Of a DNA stretch of 64,000 nt, positions 20,792 through 30,802 are shown piece after piece. Position numbers and translations under genes: made by a program. Source of the stretch: Scilla litardierei (Eukaryota; Streptophyta; Magnoliopsida; Asparagales; Asparagaceae); the NCBI GenBank assembly GCA_030789695.1, contig CM061141.1, forward strand, positions 193,389,689-193,453,688, given 5' to 3'. Each line of letters begins with the position of its first letter. Position 1 is the first letter of the stretch. The notes under the pieces were generated by a model. It made no database searches. It was not told the origin of the DNA and saw nothing but the letters and a program-made list of their open reading frames with translations.

Positions 20792-21817
20792 ATGGCACGT
20801 ACACGTATCCCGATCCGTCCTACGAGCCCTTCGCCTATGACTGTAGAGCCATCCCCTACGGATCCCGACCAACCCTCGCAACCTAAACGCCGATCGAAGA
20901 CTACCCAACCCTCTTCGTCTTCGCCTCCTCTTAAGCGTAAGAGGACGGCGACAGCGAAGCCCCAATCTCAGCCCAAGACCAAGCCTGTGTCTTTTCGTGC
21001 TCCCACTCCACCCGGTGCTTCAGATTCCGACACCGAGTACATACCCGAGACTGAGACCCATAGGGATCCTTCACCTCCTCCTAGGCAACCTGAGTCTAGC
21101 TCTCGTCCCCGTACTTCCACACGTCAGCCTAAGGGAAAGGCTCCGATGCCGGTTGGCGGTGTCGATATTTCGTTGTGTCGCAACGACCCTTTGTGTCTAG
21201 CGGCTTACAACTGTATCGAACACTGCCCGCTCCTTCTGGAGCATTTCATTCAGTTCTTAGACTTCCCTGGCCTCGCAGATCTTCTGTCGTCTTCCGGTCT
21301 TCTCGATTACCTTCGATTTGACCCTAAGGCGAACCCACGCTCTTACCCTCGCCTCGTGAAGCTCTTCTATGCCAATAGGATTTGTGGTCAGTACGACGAG
21401 ACCCAATCGATTGAGACGACTGGCTTGGGGACTCCGATAGTCCTCACGGCAGAAATCTTAGGAGAGGTATTGGGTATCTCCTCGTCTGGCCTTCTTCCGT
21501 CTGACATTTCTGTTGATGTTATCTCTGACCTCGATCAGGTCATTCTTTCTAAGATCTTCCACGAAATTCCTCCCGCCATGATTGGCGTTCCCTCGAAGTC
21601 TTTCAAGCCGAATGCCTGGGTCCTGAATCTGATTCTGAAGTCGTGCTTACTTCCTAAGTACGGCTCATCCTCTTTGTCGTCCCAGCCATTCTTGAAGTTG
21701 ATCTATGCCATCTTCATGGGGAGCTCGATTAACTGGGCTCGGATTATACTTGATAAGATGGATTCTTTCGAGTGTATCCGCAAGTCCATGAAGTCGGCTC
21801 ATATCCCATTCCCGTGA
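20792..21817 (+). CDS. extra ORF (env-like position) of the copia element, 341 aa
   Basis: ATG 20792 to stop 21815-21817, uninterrupted. Residues 1-125 are Pro/Ser/Thr/Lys-rich and disordered-looking (SQPKRRSKTTQPSSSS). About residues 130-335 form a globular part with LLEHFIQFLDFPGLADLL, YPRLVKLFYANRICGQ, GTPIVLTAEILGEVLGI, and PFLKLIYAIFMGSSINWARII. This layout parallels plant 'transposon protein'/Athila ORF1-type domains and resembles the T1 gene at 7322-8233. I see no signal peptide or convincing membrane span, so a classical envelope role is not supported. Its survival while gag and pol carry breaks is notable. Confidence 0.7.
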   Translation: MARTRIPIRPTSPSPMTVEPSPTDPDQPSQPKRRSKTTQPSSSSPPLKRKRTATAKPQSQPKTKPVSFRAPTPPGASDSDTEYIPETETHRDPSPPPRQPESSSRPRTSTRQPKGKAPMPVGGVDISLCRNDPLCLAAYNCIEHCPLLLEHFIQFLDFPGLADLLSSSGLLDYLRFDPKANPRSYPRLVKLFYANRICGQYDETQSIETTGLGTPIVLTAEILGEVLGISSSGLLPSDISVDVISDLDQVILSKIFHEIPPAMIGVPSKSFKPNAWVLNLILKSCLLPKYGSSSLSSQPFLKLIYAIFMGSSINWARIILDKMDSFECIRKSMKSAHIPFP

Positions 21818-22800
21818 CCACTCCTGCTGCAGAGCCTGCTGCTGCTGCAGATCCTGCAACTGCCTCCTGAGCTTCCTTGAGGACCCTCCTAGTGCACTTT
21901 AGATGAGATATCTTGTATGAGAGTGTTGGGTAGGATAGTTGGTGGTTGTGATTTTTGATATTTTTGGATGTATTTTGATGTATCTCATATGATGTTATGA
22001 GATTTTTGTATGTTGATACTCTGATATATGTTGTGATATGATGTATTTTGTGCTTCGATCGTTGGATCGATTTTATGTATGTCGGCGATGTATGATTTTG
22101 TTGTATTCATGCTTTATATATATACATCGATGTTGACATTTCATTCTCTTGTGCACATTTTATATTTTTTATGTCTCTGATGTTTTGATTTCGTCGCTCG
22201 ACGATAATAACTTAGTTAAATAGAAATTTCTTCTATGGAAACATAGAATTGTTTTCCATGCACTAAATTAACCAAGAATGTTGATTTTGGAGAGTATATT
22301 CCATAACTCAATCCGTAAAATTGATTTGAGTTTTGATGATTTCGTTTTACGATTTTTCGACTATGGTATCATTGACACGCTTTGATTTTATTCGTATTTT
22401 CCTTTGGTGTCATTTGGACCGTGGTCGTATTCTACGACTCCCATGCTTTTATTTGAAGCCATTGTTGTTGTCGTTGATCTCCTCCCGCTCCTTTTGCTTA
22501 TGCCAAAGGGGGAGAGATATAATAATAACGATGTGCTAAATGATAATTTAAAGCATTTTCCAAGAATCTAATTTGATATGTTAGATTCAGGGGGAGTTAA
22601 TATATAAAAATGGATTTTGAATCCTAAATTTCGATATTTGGATTCTTATTTCATACTTTACTTGTCTGCTTGATGCTTATGATTATTATTGAATATGGAA
22701 TTAACTTGTCATCAATGCAGGGGGAGTAAGTAAATTTCATTTTAATCATTATTTTGTATTATTATTTATGTTGGTTTGTCATCACCAAAAAGGGGGAGAA
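21818..22800 (+). other. copia 3' untranslated region with multiple PPT-like tracts
   Basis: AT-rich, no gene. GGGGGAG tracts occur at about 22507, 22590, 22719 and 22791-22798; the last (AAAAAGGGGGAGAA) abuts the 3' LTR and is the likely plus-strand primer. Multiple PPTs are a described Sirevirus feature. Confidence 0.85.
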
Positions 22801-24459
22801 TGTTGGATATTGGACTCCCCGGATTTGGTTTTGGATGATGAACAAACATAAATATATCGTGAACTAACTATTTGTGAGCGCAGTTATGGAGATCGTCGCA
22901 AAATTCATGTGAACATCTAAAGCGACGTCTCGAGACTTCTCAAAGCACGTGATCGAATGCCTAAAGCTTCGTTGAAGCTTTTGGACCTTTTTAGAAGTCA
23001 TGAAGATTCGGATCGAAGCTTTCGAAGATGGTTCGTCAAGTTTATTTTATGTCTTTTAGCTTCGTTCCGTAGAATGTTAAGCCTTGAGTAGGTCTTACGT
23101 TTTAATCTTCATAACGCTCATATCTTAGATATAGGATCTGGTAAGAAGTCCATACAAACTTTCTCGAAGCTTCGCGCTTCGATTCGGGACTTCTTGTGCA
23201 TGTTAGTTGGTTCAAGAAGGAGAACCAACCGACTAGATGGTGATCTAGTCGGTCGGCCATGCTTCTTAGACCGACTAGTTTGCGTCAGTCAATTCCAAGC
23301 TCGTTACTGTTTACAGTTAGTTGGTCTATGTTGACTCACCGACCGACTAGTTTGTGAACTAGTCGGTCAGTGATGCTTCTTTGACTGACTAGTTGAGCTT
23401 TCCCTGTACATGCCAACTTACTGTTTATCGTTAGTCGGTCTATGCACATTTGGCGACCGACTAGTTGATGAACTAGTCGGTCAACTTTTGTTCTTGGACC
23501 GACTAATTCAATTTGTGTTCAGACTTTCAGTTTTATCTCTTAGTCGGTCTGAGTAGAGTTACCGACCGACTAGTTGTGAAACTAGTCGGTCAGCAACTCT
23601 TCTTTGACCGACTAGTTCCCTTCAGTCTGAACTTGTTCTTTTCTCTGTTCACCGTTAGTCGGTTCATGTTTATTGACCGACCGACTAGTTGATGAACTAG
23701 TCGGTCGGTGGTTGTTCTTTGACCGACTAGTTTGGTTCAGAAAAGACCCGTTGGAGCATTAATTGAATCGTTTTTCTCTCTCTCTCCTCTCTAACCTATA
23801 AATACTTGGTGAGCTACATTCATTGCACTCAAGGCTAATTTTAAGACAAGTTTAGAGAGAGATTCATTGATTGTGAGCCTTCCAAGCCAAGTGCTTGATC
23901 CTAGGTCACCATCAACCTCTTAGCTCTCCATCGCTGATCTACATCTTGGAGCTGGGGTTTGGTGCCTCTTCATCTTCCCCAAAATCTGGTTTGCCCTAAT
24001 TTGTAAGTATTACTCAAGGCATAGGGATTTTTTCGGTAAGCAATTTCTATTTCATTTCAATTTCTATTGTAAGTGATTCACTCTCGGTTGTGAGAGTTTG
24101 GTTGTGATCCCGGGTTGTGGGAGTCACAATTTACTTTGTGTATGATTTGACTTGTGAAGGTTTTTCACAAGTATTTCATAGTGGAAATCTTGAGTTAGGG
24201 TTGCTAACTCAAGTATCCGGAGGGGATCCGGGTGGTTGGGACGTAGGATCACCGGGAACAAGTCGAGGAGACTTGGGTGGATCCGAACCTAGTAATATTG
24301 CTTGTTTGCGATTGTTTCCTTGTTGTCTAACATTTACATTTCCGCATTTCCGTATTGTTTGGCAGAGTTTGCAAGGTAATTAGGAATTAGCCTCTTAATT
24401 ATTTTAAAGTACTATTCACCCCCTCTAGTACTTGTGCAGTAGCTTAGCAGGGCATTACA
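22801..24459 (+). repeat. copia 3' LTR (1659 bp)
   Basis: Same ends as the 5' LTR. Palindromes centred at 23240, 23354, 23468, 23577 and 23692; TATA at 23797-23804. It lacks about 83 bp after the TATA region present in the 5' LTR. Followed by TSD GCGGG. Confidence 0.97.
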
Positions 24460-24464
24460 GCGGG
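24460..24464. repeat. target site duplication GCGGG (right)
   Basis: Matches 12928-12932; T2 LTR sequence resumes as gcaccacccgga. Confidence 0.95.
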
Positions 24465-24494
24465 CACCACCCGGACACAAGCTGGAGTAGTCAG

Positions 24495-24850
24495 AAAGTC
24501 AACCGGTCGGTTCAGAGACCGGTTCACACGTCCCAACTCTCTGGAATTTGATGTTGAATGCCAACTGATCGGGTGACCTTCACCCGATCGGTTCATCTGT
24601 AGCCGAATCTTCCAAGCGACGACCCGTAGAGCTCACCCGACGGTTCCTGACCGTGTGAAGTCGACAGAAGTCTCTGTCTTTTTGGGCATAATTCTAACCG
24701 ATCGGGTGACTTCTCACCCGATCGGTTCATCTGTAGTTGCAATTCCTCATTTGGTGAACTGACGGAGCCACCCGCTCGCCTCAGCGCCCGGTTGAAGATC
24801 TTCAAAGCTTTCACCCGATCGGTTGATTCTTCAACCGATCGGGTGGCGAT
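24495..24850 (+). repeat. LTR palindrome array, CCGATCGG type
   Basis: Inverted repeats centred near 24512 (ACCGGTC..GACCGGT), 24578, 24711 (AACCGATCGGGTGA..TCACCCGATCGGTT) and 24828, with degenerate units between, giving a period of about 60-67 bp. Paralogous array at 29580-30010. It differs in core from the CCGACTAGT arrays but sits in the same place, just upstream of the TATA box. Confidence 0.88.
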
Positions 24851-24896
24851 TTTTCTGCGGGTTTGGACCCGAACCATTAGGGTTTTGAAGTGGGGC

Positions 24897-24904
24897 TATA
24901 AATA
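24897..24904 (+). promoter_or_regulatory. T2 LTR TATA box (TATAAATA)
   Basis: GGGGCTATAAATACACGAGG, about 50 bp after the last palindrome. Confidence 0.65.
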
Positions 24905-25972
24905 CACGAGGTTGGCCGACTGAAAGGAGATCTTCTTCAGTTTTTAGGGCTTTTTGCCCCTTTCTCTTGTGAGGCTTAGGTTAGTTTAGATTAGGTCTTT
25001 TGATCAATAAGTCTTGTAATGGATTAAAGATTCAAACTCAAGATAAGTATTAATTTCCCTTATTTTCTATTGTTTTGTATTGTTTTCATTTTGCTCAATG
25101 GTGAATGTGTGTTTGTCATTTTTATTGATTTCTTTTATGTTCTTCACCATTGAGTATCTCTTGATGAACCCTAATACGGGTTAGAGTAGGATTGATGCTT
25201 AGGTTGTTTCATTTGGCTTGGTTGCATGGCATGTGTTCGATGAAATGTGTCAATGGGGATTTCTAGCAATCCGAGTCCAATTCGTATGGAAATACACTAG
25301 TTGTGTTGGGGATTGGGGTCCGGTGTCTTGTCCAGTCAAGATCCGCTTCGATGTATTGCTAGAAATCACATTCGACCTATTTGGCCATTAGGGTTACGTG
25401 TGGGTGTTTCTTTGTCATTGGCGGGAAAAATACCTCCTCTGACCATCGGGCCAAGGGGGAATAAACTTGGCGGTTGACTCCCTAGCCACAGCTCACACCC
25501 CTAGTGTAGACATTGAGTCCTCGCGCGTGGGAACGGCTTGGACGAAGTGTTGGGAGTTATCATTGTGGCCTTAATGCTCCCGGTCGCGAAAGGTGTTAAT
25601 GGACATGGGAATGCCCACCGTCTGAAACTGGGTAGGCCTAGCGTACTAGGCACCGACCGGAATATCGGTCCATGGATGCTAGGTACCACCTTTTGGGGCA
25701 ATGTCTCACCCTGGGTCAAGTCAAATGCCAAGTGTCATGAATGCTCTGGCCCGTGTTAGCGGGGATTCATTTCGTGTCTTTTTATTTCTTTCTTTTATTT
25801 CTACACTTCCACCCACATTATCCGCGTAGCTAGCATACAACCTAGGCGAGGCTAGTAGCCATTCAAGCCATCCACCTCCCTGAGTTCAATAAACCAACGC
25901 CGTACACTAACCGTGCACTTGCGGTAAAACGACACCGCGCCCAAACCGTAAACGGGGCGCCGGTCAAGTTTT

Positions 25973-25990
25973 TGGCGCCGTTGCCGGGGA
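25973..25990 (+). other. PBS complementary to plant tRNA-Asp (T2)
   Basis: TGGCGCCGTTGCCGGGGA after the LTR end CGGTCA and AGTTTT. Confidence 0.93.
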
Positions 25991-26175
25991 GGCGTTCGGT
26001 TTGATATTATCTTAGCTTGAGTTCGTTAGACTACGCATAAAAACAAAAACAAAAAAAAAATTTTAAAAAGAAATTTTTCCCTCACCATTATATTATCTTT
26101 TTGTTATTCTCTTGTGCTATTAACGCTCCTCTCTAGTTTTCTTATTTTTGTTGTCCAGGTATCTTTGATATTGCC

Positions 26176-27540
26176 ATGTGGAGATCAGATTTCGATGCTC
26201 AGATGGGAGGCTACGATCCCTATTCTTTTGTGGTTTGTGAGACTTGTGGGACGGCGGGGCACGTGTATTATGATTGCCCATTTACGCTTGAGAGCCTCTC
26301 CCCACCCCAAGGCCAAACATTTTCCCACAACCTTAGCCCAAACACCTCCCATCCATTTCCTCAACTTTATACCCCCCCCCCACAAACACAAGAAGAATCA
26401 AGCCACGTGTCTCTCCTTGAAAGTGCCATGTTTAACCAAGGCCAATTATTACAAAACTTCATGGTACCAATCACCGAGCCTACACCGAGGAGAGGGGATG
26501 AAGGAGAGGATATACCCACTTTCATGGTTGAGACCACCATATCATCGGCCTCCATAGACAAATCTTATGCCGATACCCCATTTTTCCAACACTACCACTT
26601 GGATGACGAAGCATTTTTTGATGGTGATAGTGAGGATGGGGAGATGTCTCTAAGATTTATGGGAGAGACTTCTCATCTTGATTTGGATACCCCACATGAG
26701 TCCTACGAGGGCACCGAGGAGACCACAGAGCTTATGCATACCGGTGAGGAGGATGTGTGTGAGGACACGGACACCACGATAACATACGAGTGGTCCGCTC
26801 CACATCCACCTCCACTGTCATCTCTGTTGCTGCTTCTTCCTTGGTTTGTGGTCAACCACGAGGATGTCATTCAGGACATTGGGTAGATGGTGGAGCATGA
26901 GCATATCGTTGAGGAGGATGTGCATGAGAGCTTGGATACGATGGTCCACTTCATGGAGCCCGAGTCACATCTACCTCTACCGTTGCTCTCCATTTCTTCT
27001 GCGGCTGAGCATCTACATGAGCATATTACCCCTATTCAGGGAGATTTTCATACTCACTCTCACTCCACATTTAAGTCTCGTTTTTCACGTCTTATTCCTT
27101 TAGACTTATATGTTTTTGACACACCGTATCTCTCGCAGGACACATGACCTACTTCCCTTGAGGTATACTATAGTGCGTCACCACCTGGAGAGCCACTTCT
27201 CTTGGAGAGTGAGGATTTGGTCGTCACTAGTACAGAGGATAGCGACCCATTCTCAGGGAGTATTCGTCACCCTTTTATTATGTTTCCATCTTATGTTAAC
27301 GATTATCTCTGGGATACATTTATTTTGGGAAATAATTTCTTGCCATGGACTAATGCACCTCGTCCTCTGCAGGTCACAGGTGGACACCTACTAAGGATGC
27401 TTGGAGGTGCATTGCTTGGGTCCATTGGCACACGTGGCACAGCTCTTCAGGCGGAGCCACAGAAGGAGCAGTTAGAGAAGCTACCTGCCCCACTCCAGAT
27501 CTTGGATCCGTATATGCTCAGGTGTATCCTAATCTAGTAG
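26176..27540 (+). pseudogene. T2 single-zinc-knuckle acidic protein
   Basis: ATG 26176 (MWRSDFDAQMGGYDPYSF) with a CX2CX4HX4C knuckle, CETCGTAGHVYYDC, at about residues 22-35. The remainder is acidic and Pro/His-rich without a capsid domain. The frame continues past stops at 26884-26886 and near 27145 to 27540 (WDTFILGNNFLPW near the end), so it was once about 450 residues. It is unlike T1 Gag although the elements share LTRs and tails. A nucleic-acid-binding role is suggested by the knuckle only. It could be a truncated Gag or captured sequence. Confidence 0.55.
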
Positions 27541-29337
27541 TGTAAAATTTTACCGCTTTCTAGTTTAGATTTGAATAATCTTGTCTCCTCTCATTAGCGA
27601 GGGGAGCGTATCTAGGATTTTCTTTTGCATCTTAATAACCCTTCATGTCGTGCCCTTCTATCATTTCACCCCCATCCTCTACCGAGGAGGACGAGGACTC
27701 GTCCTCTCCTGCATTTTGATTTCTTTCTTTTCTTTTCCGATTTTCCCCTAGCATATCTCTGCATCACATTGATCATATCATTTCGTTAGCATTGTCATGT
27801 TCAGCTTGGGGGGAATCGATTTGTGTGCATGTTTTCGCGTGTCGTTGTTGTGTGTCTGTGTCTATGTGTTCTTTCGTCGTGTTTTTTATCTTTTATTTGA
27901 GTGTTTCTTTTTCTTTATTTTTTAGTTTCGTTCATGTGTTTTTCATGTTTTTCACTTTTTGTGTCGGTGCGCCCCCCATTTTCTTTGCCCTCCCATATAA
28001 ACTATTATTGCATTGAGGGCAATGCAAGTTTCATCTTGGGGGAGTCGCACTTCGTGCGTCATTTGTGTCGTTTTTCTTCGTTTTTGAGTCGTTTTCCATC
28101 GTGTTTTTCTTTTTTCTTCTCATCTTTTGTTCCCTCTCTCCTAGAGATGACCCCATATAATGAATTGCATCATGATCACGCACACACTTAGGATAGCTTC
28201 GATAATCACATTCACTAACCCTAAGAAGCCGAGTCCTCTTGCATTTCACGCATCATGGGTTCACTATGCTTCTATGTGAGTCGTGTGTCGTGACTAGCTT
28301 ATTGTGTGCTTCTACTTTGTGATGTTGATTTATATACCTATCCTTGGTTGACCCCTAGATTATCATGCTTCGATTTGAATATGACGGTATTTGCTTCTAC
28401 TGTCTGCTTCTATATGCATGTTATATGTTTATATCGTATGTTTCAATTCGCATGTGTCGGGATTCCACAAACAAGGACTAGGATAACCCATTTAGCCTAT
28501 GCTCTGATTAGCGAGAAATATCTCCTTTGCCCAAGTGTTTAGAATCCGATTTCATTTTTATTTTACTTGGTGCAAATCCCCTCGTCATGTACTGTTCTCC
28601 CACTTGGGAGAGTACACATGTATATATCCCAATATCCAAAAATCCAAAAAAGAGAGAAAAGAAAAACCCAAAAAAAGAAAAGAAAAGATAAAATAAAAAA
28701 ATATGTATAGCCAAAAATCCAAAAAAAAATACAAATACCCAAAACCCAAAAATTTCCTGTGTGAATATTTTTCCTATCTACCGAGAATAAAGGGAAGGCG
28801 AGAATTTGCACCGAGTGTTCTACTCCACACCTTCTCAACCTCCATCGTTTTCGAAAACACTTGGCATAGGAACTCTCTAGCGGTTACCTAGGCGATAGTG
28901 TGGTGATTTCCTAGTCCCTAGCTGTGGAGTCCCCGATGCAAGATACGCTTCTATTCTCATACTCTTCTCATCCATGCTTGAGCTACATATTCACCGCTAT
29001 TTCTAAATCGAATCGATATTTTGGTCATTTCTTGGATTTGTGTATATGGAGCTTATTGTACGATGTAGATAGTGACACCGACTACTAGCATATGACCACA
29101 CTCACTCGTGCTTCACGGTGTGGGCCCACGGCACTTGTCTGGACTCGTGTTCCTTAGTTTAGTGATGTGATTTGGCGTTTGTTTGCTTGGTGTGTTGTTT
29201 TTGGTTTTGTTGGCCCTGACGGGCGATTTAGGATTTAGAGTTCTCTTCTTTCTCTCTTCCTCTCTATTTTCTCCCTCCGAGCTCCTACTCTCACTCGTCT
29301 TCCTCGAGGACGAGGAAGGGTTTAGCTTGGGGAATTT
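27541..29337 (+). other. T2 3' noncoding region and PPT
   Basis: No gene. Shared with T1 in inverted orientation from about 27690. PPT-like words: CAGCTTGGGGGG (27802-27813), CATCTTGGGGGA (28032-28043) and the terminal TTTAGCTTGGGGAATTT directly before the LTR, preceded by CTCGAGGACGAG. Also a low-complexity CCAAAAA/AAAAG tract at 28630-28760. Confidence 0.7.
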
Positions 29338-30027
29338 TGATGTGCGTTTATATTTCATATATTCACACACGTTTTCTTCTGTGTTTTTCCGCTATTTTCC
29401 GCCGTCTTGTATTCGTTTTCTCGTGTTTTCTTGTTTTCTTTTTTTCCGTGTTTTTGTATGTTTGCAGGAGTTTGCCGGCGTAGGGGACATAAAACGACGA
29501 TATCATGAGTCCCCGGAGCAATGGGAGGATTCACGCGTGATCCAAGGGGTCAAACGACGAAGATCGCATCTTTCAGCCCCTCACTCGACCGGTTGGTCAC
29601 TTCCAACCGATCAGGTGATGCACGCGGGCACCACCCGGATATAAGCTGGAGCGGTCAGAAAGTCAACCGGTCGGTTCAGAGACTGGTTCACACGTCCCAA
29701 CTCTCTGGAATTTGATGCTGAATGCCAACCGATCGGGTGACCTTCACCCGATTGGTTCATCTGTAACCGAATCTTCCATGCGACAACCCAGAGAGCTCAC
29801 CCGACGGTTCGCTGACCGTGTGAAGTCAACAGAAGTCTCTGTCTTTTTGGTCATAATTCTAACCGATCGGGTGACTTCTCACCCGATCGGTTCATCTGTA
29901 GCTGCAATTCATCATTTGGTGAACCGACGGAGCCACCCGCTCGCCTCAGCGCCCGGTTGAAGATCTTCAAAGCTCTCACCCGATCGGTTGATTCTTCAAC
30001 CGATCGGGTGGCGATTTTCCTGCGGGT
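29338..30027 (+). repeat. T2 3' LTR, truncated
   Basis: Starts TGATGTGCGTTTATATTTC and matches 12640-12932 joined to 24465-24865, then stops at CTGCGGGT, where unrelated Athila sequence begins. Contains the CCGATCGG array (29580-30010) and the intact copia target word gcacgcgggcacc at about 29623. Confidence 0.9.
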
Positions 30028-30045
30028 GGTCTCCAGGACTTTCGC

Positions 30046-30780
30046 ATGGATGAAGCCATGATCGAATGTGCAGCTAGAGAATTGATTGATGCAATTCGGT
30101 TTATGGGATTAGGAACCTATGTGGCAAGTAATGTAAACCAGCAAATGGTCATGGATCATATAATGAACAAGGTTTCTGATGCAGGTACCATTGAGGGCGA
30201 AATTCACATAAGCTTCAAAGGGGACGTGATGTTCCTCCAGACTATTGAAGCACTACCTGTTGACGCAAGCTGGAGAGAGACTCGTCAATTGGAGCCATTG
30301 AACGATTCCAAGCTATTGAGTATAATGGAAAGTGTAATGGCTGATGTATGTGCCCATGGTCCAGTGGAGTTCCCTACAGATGACCCAGTTACACAAGAAC
30401 TCTAAGTTTTTATCGCGAATGCCTTCCACAATGCAGATACCTTGGATGGCATCCCCATCGCTGATGGAGTCTATGTGAGATACGAGGGAGACACCCTACG
30501 CTTCTACAACGATAGCATCCCACAGACTACGACATATGAAGAACACGTCTACACGTGTTCCGAACCAGTACAAAACGACATTGACCAGGGAAGTTCTCCC
30601 AACTCTATGCTTGATAGCGAATGCGTACTTGAGTACTTTACCTATGTTGACAGTTGCGCTATAGAAACAGAATCTACAGACGTCTACCACGACGTACCAT
30701 TGTCTCCCTGCTCATCCTATAAATCTTCCAATGAGGAGTCTCCATCTTCTGGACCGACAATTGAGGACGCATCCTTCTAA
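30046..30780 (+). pseudogene. unrecognised Athila segment upstream of RT
   Basis: Two open pieces, 30046-30405 and 30442-30780, lie in the same frame and are separated by a TAA at 30403-30405. The first contains IDAIRFMGLGTYVASNVNQQ; the second is acidic and Ser-rich and ends SSGPTIEDASF. It occupies the PR-RT interval but I see no DTG/DLG protease site and no known domain. The second piece has no basic stretches, suggesting a linker. Confidence 0.4.
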
Positions 30781-30802
30781 CAGGTAAGATGATGGGAGTG
30801 CA

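Larger units (their letters stand above)
12933..24459 (+). mobile_element. complete Sirevirus-like Ty1/copia element (11,527 bp)
   Basis: Two LTRs (1744 and 1659 bp) with TGTTGG..TTACA ends, initiator-Met PBS, gag, PR-INT-RT-RH pol, an extra 3' ORF, several GGGGGAG tracts and a perfect 5-bp TSD. A long Gag, an extra ORF after pol, multiple PPT-like tracts and palindromes upstream of the LTR TATA box together fit the Sirevirus genus of copia elements. Structure is intact; coding frames are broken by a few stops and frameshifts. Confidence 0.95.
24465..25966 (+). repeat. T2 5' LTR, second part
   Basis: Continues the LTR after the copia element: CCGATCGG palindrome array to 24850, TATA at 24897, R-U5 to CGCCGGTCA at 25966. 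Aligns with 29633-30027 until the 3' LTR is cut. No gene; short open frames are noise. Confidence 0.9.
12640..30027 (+). mobile_element. non-autonomous Athila/Tat-like element T2, interrupted by a copia element
   Basis: 5' LTR 12640-12932 plus 24465-25966 (about 1795 bp without the copia insertion), PBS, one zinc-knuckle ORF, long noncoding tail, PPT, and a 3' LTR from 29338 that is cut at 30027. It lacks PR, RT, RNaseH and integrase and would need enzymes in trans. It sits inside the T1 LTR; the 5 bases before it are GCCGT (12635-12639), but the matching 3' duplication was lost with the truncation. Confidence 0.85.
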
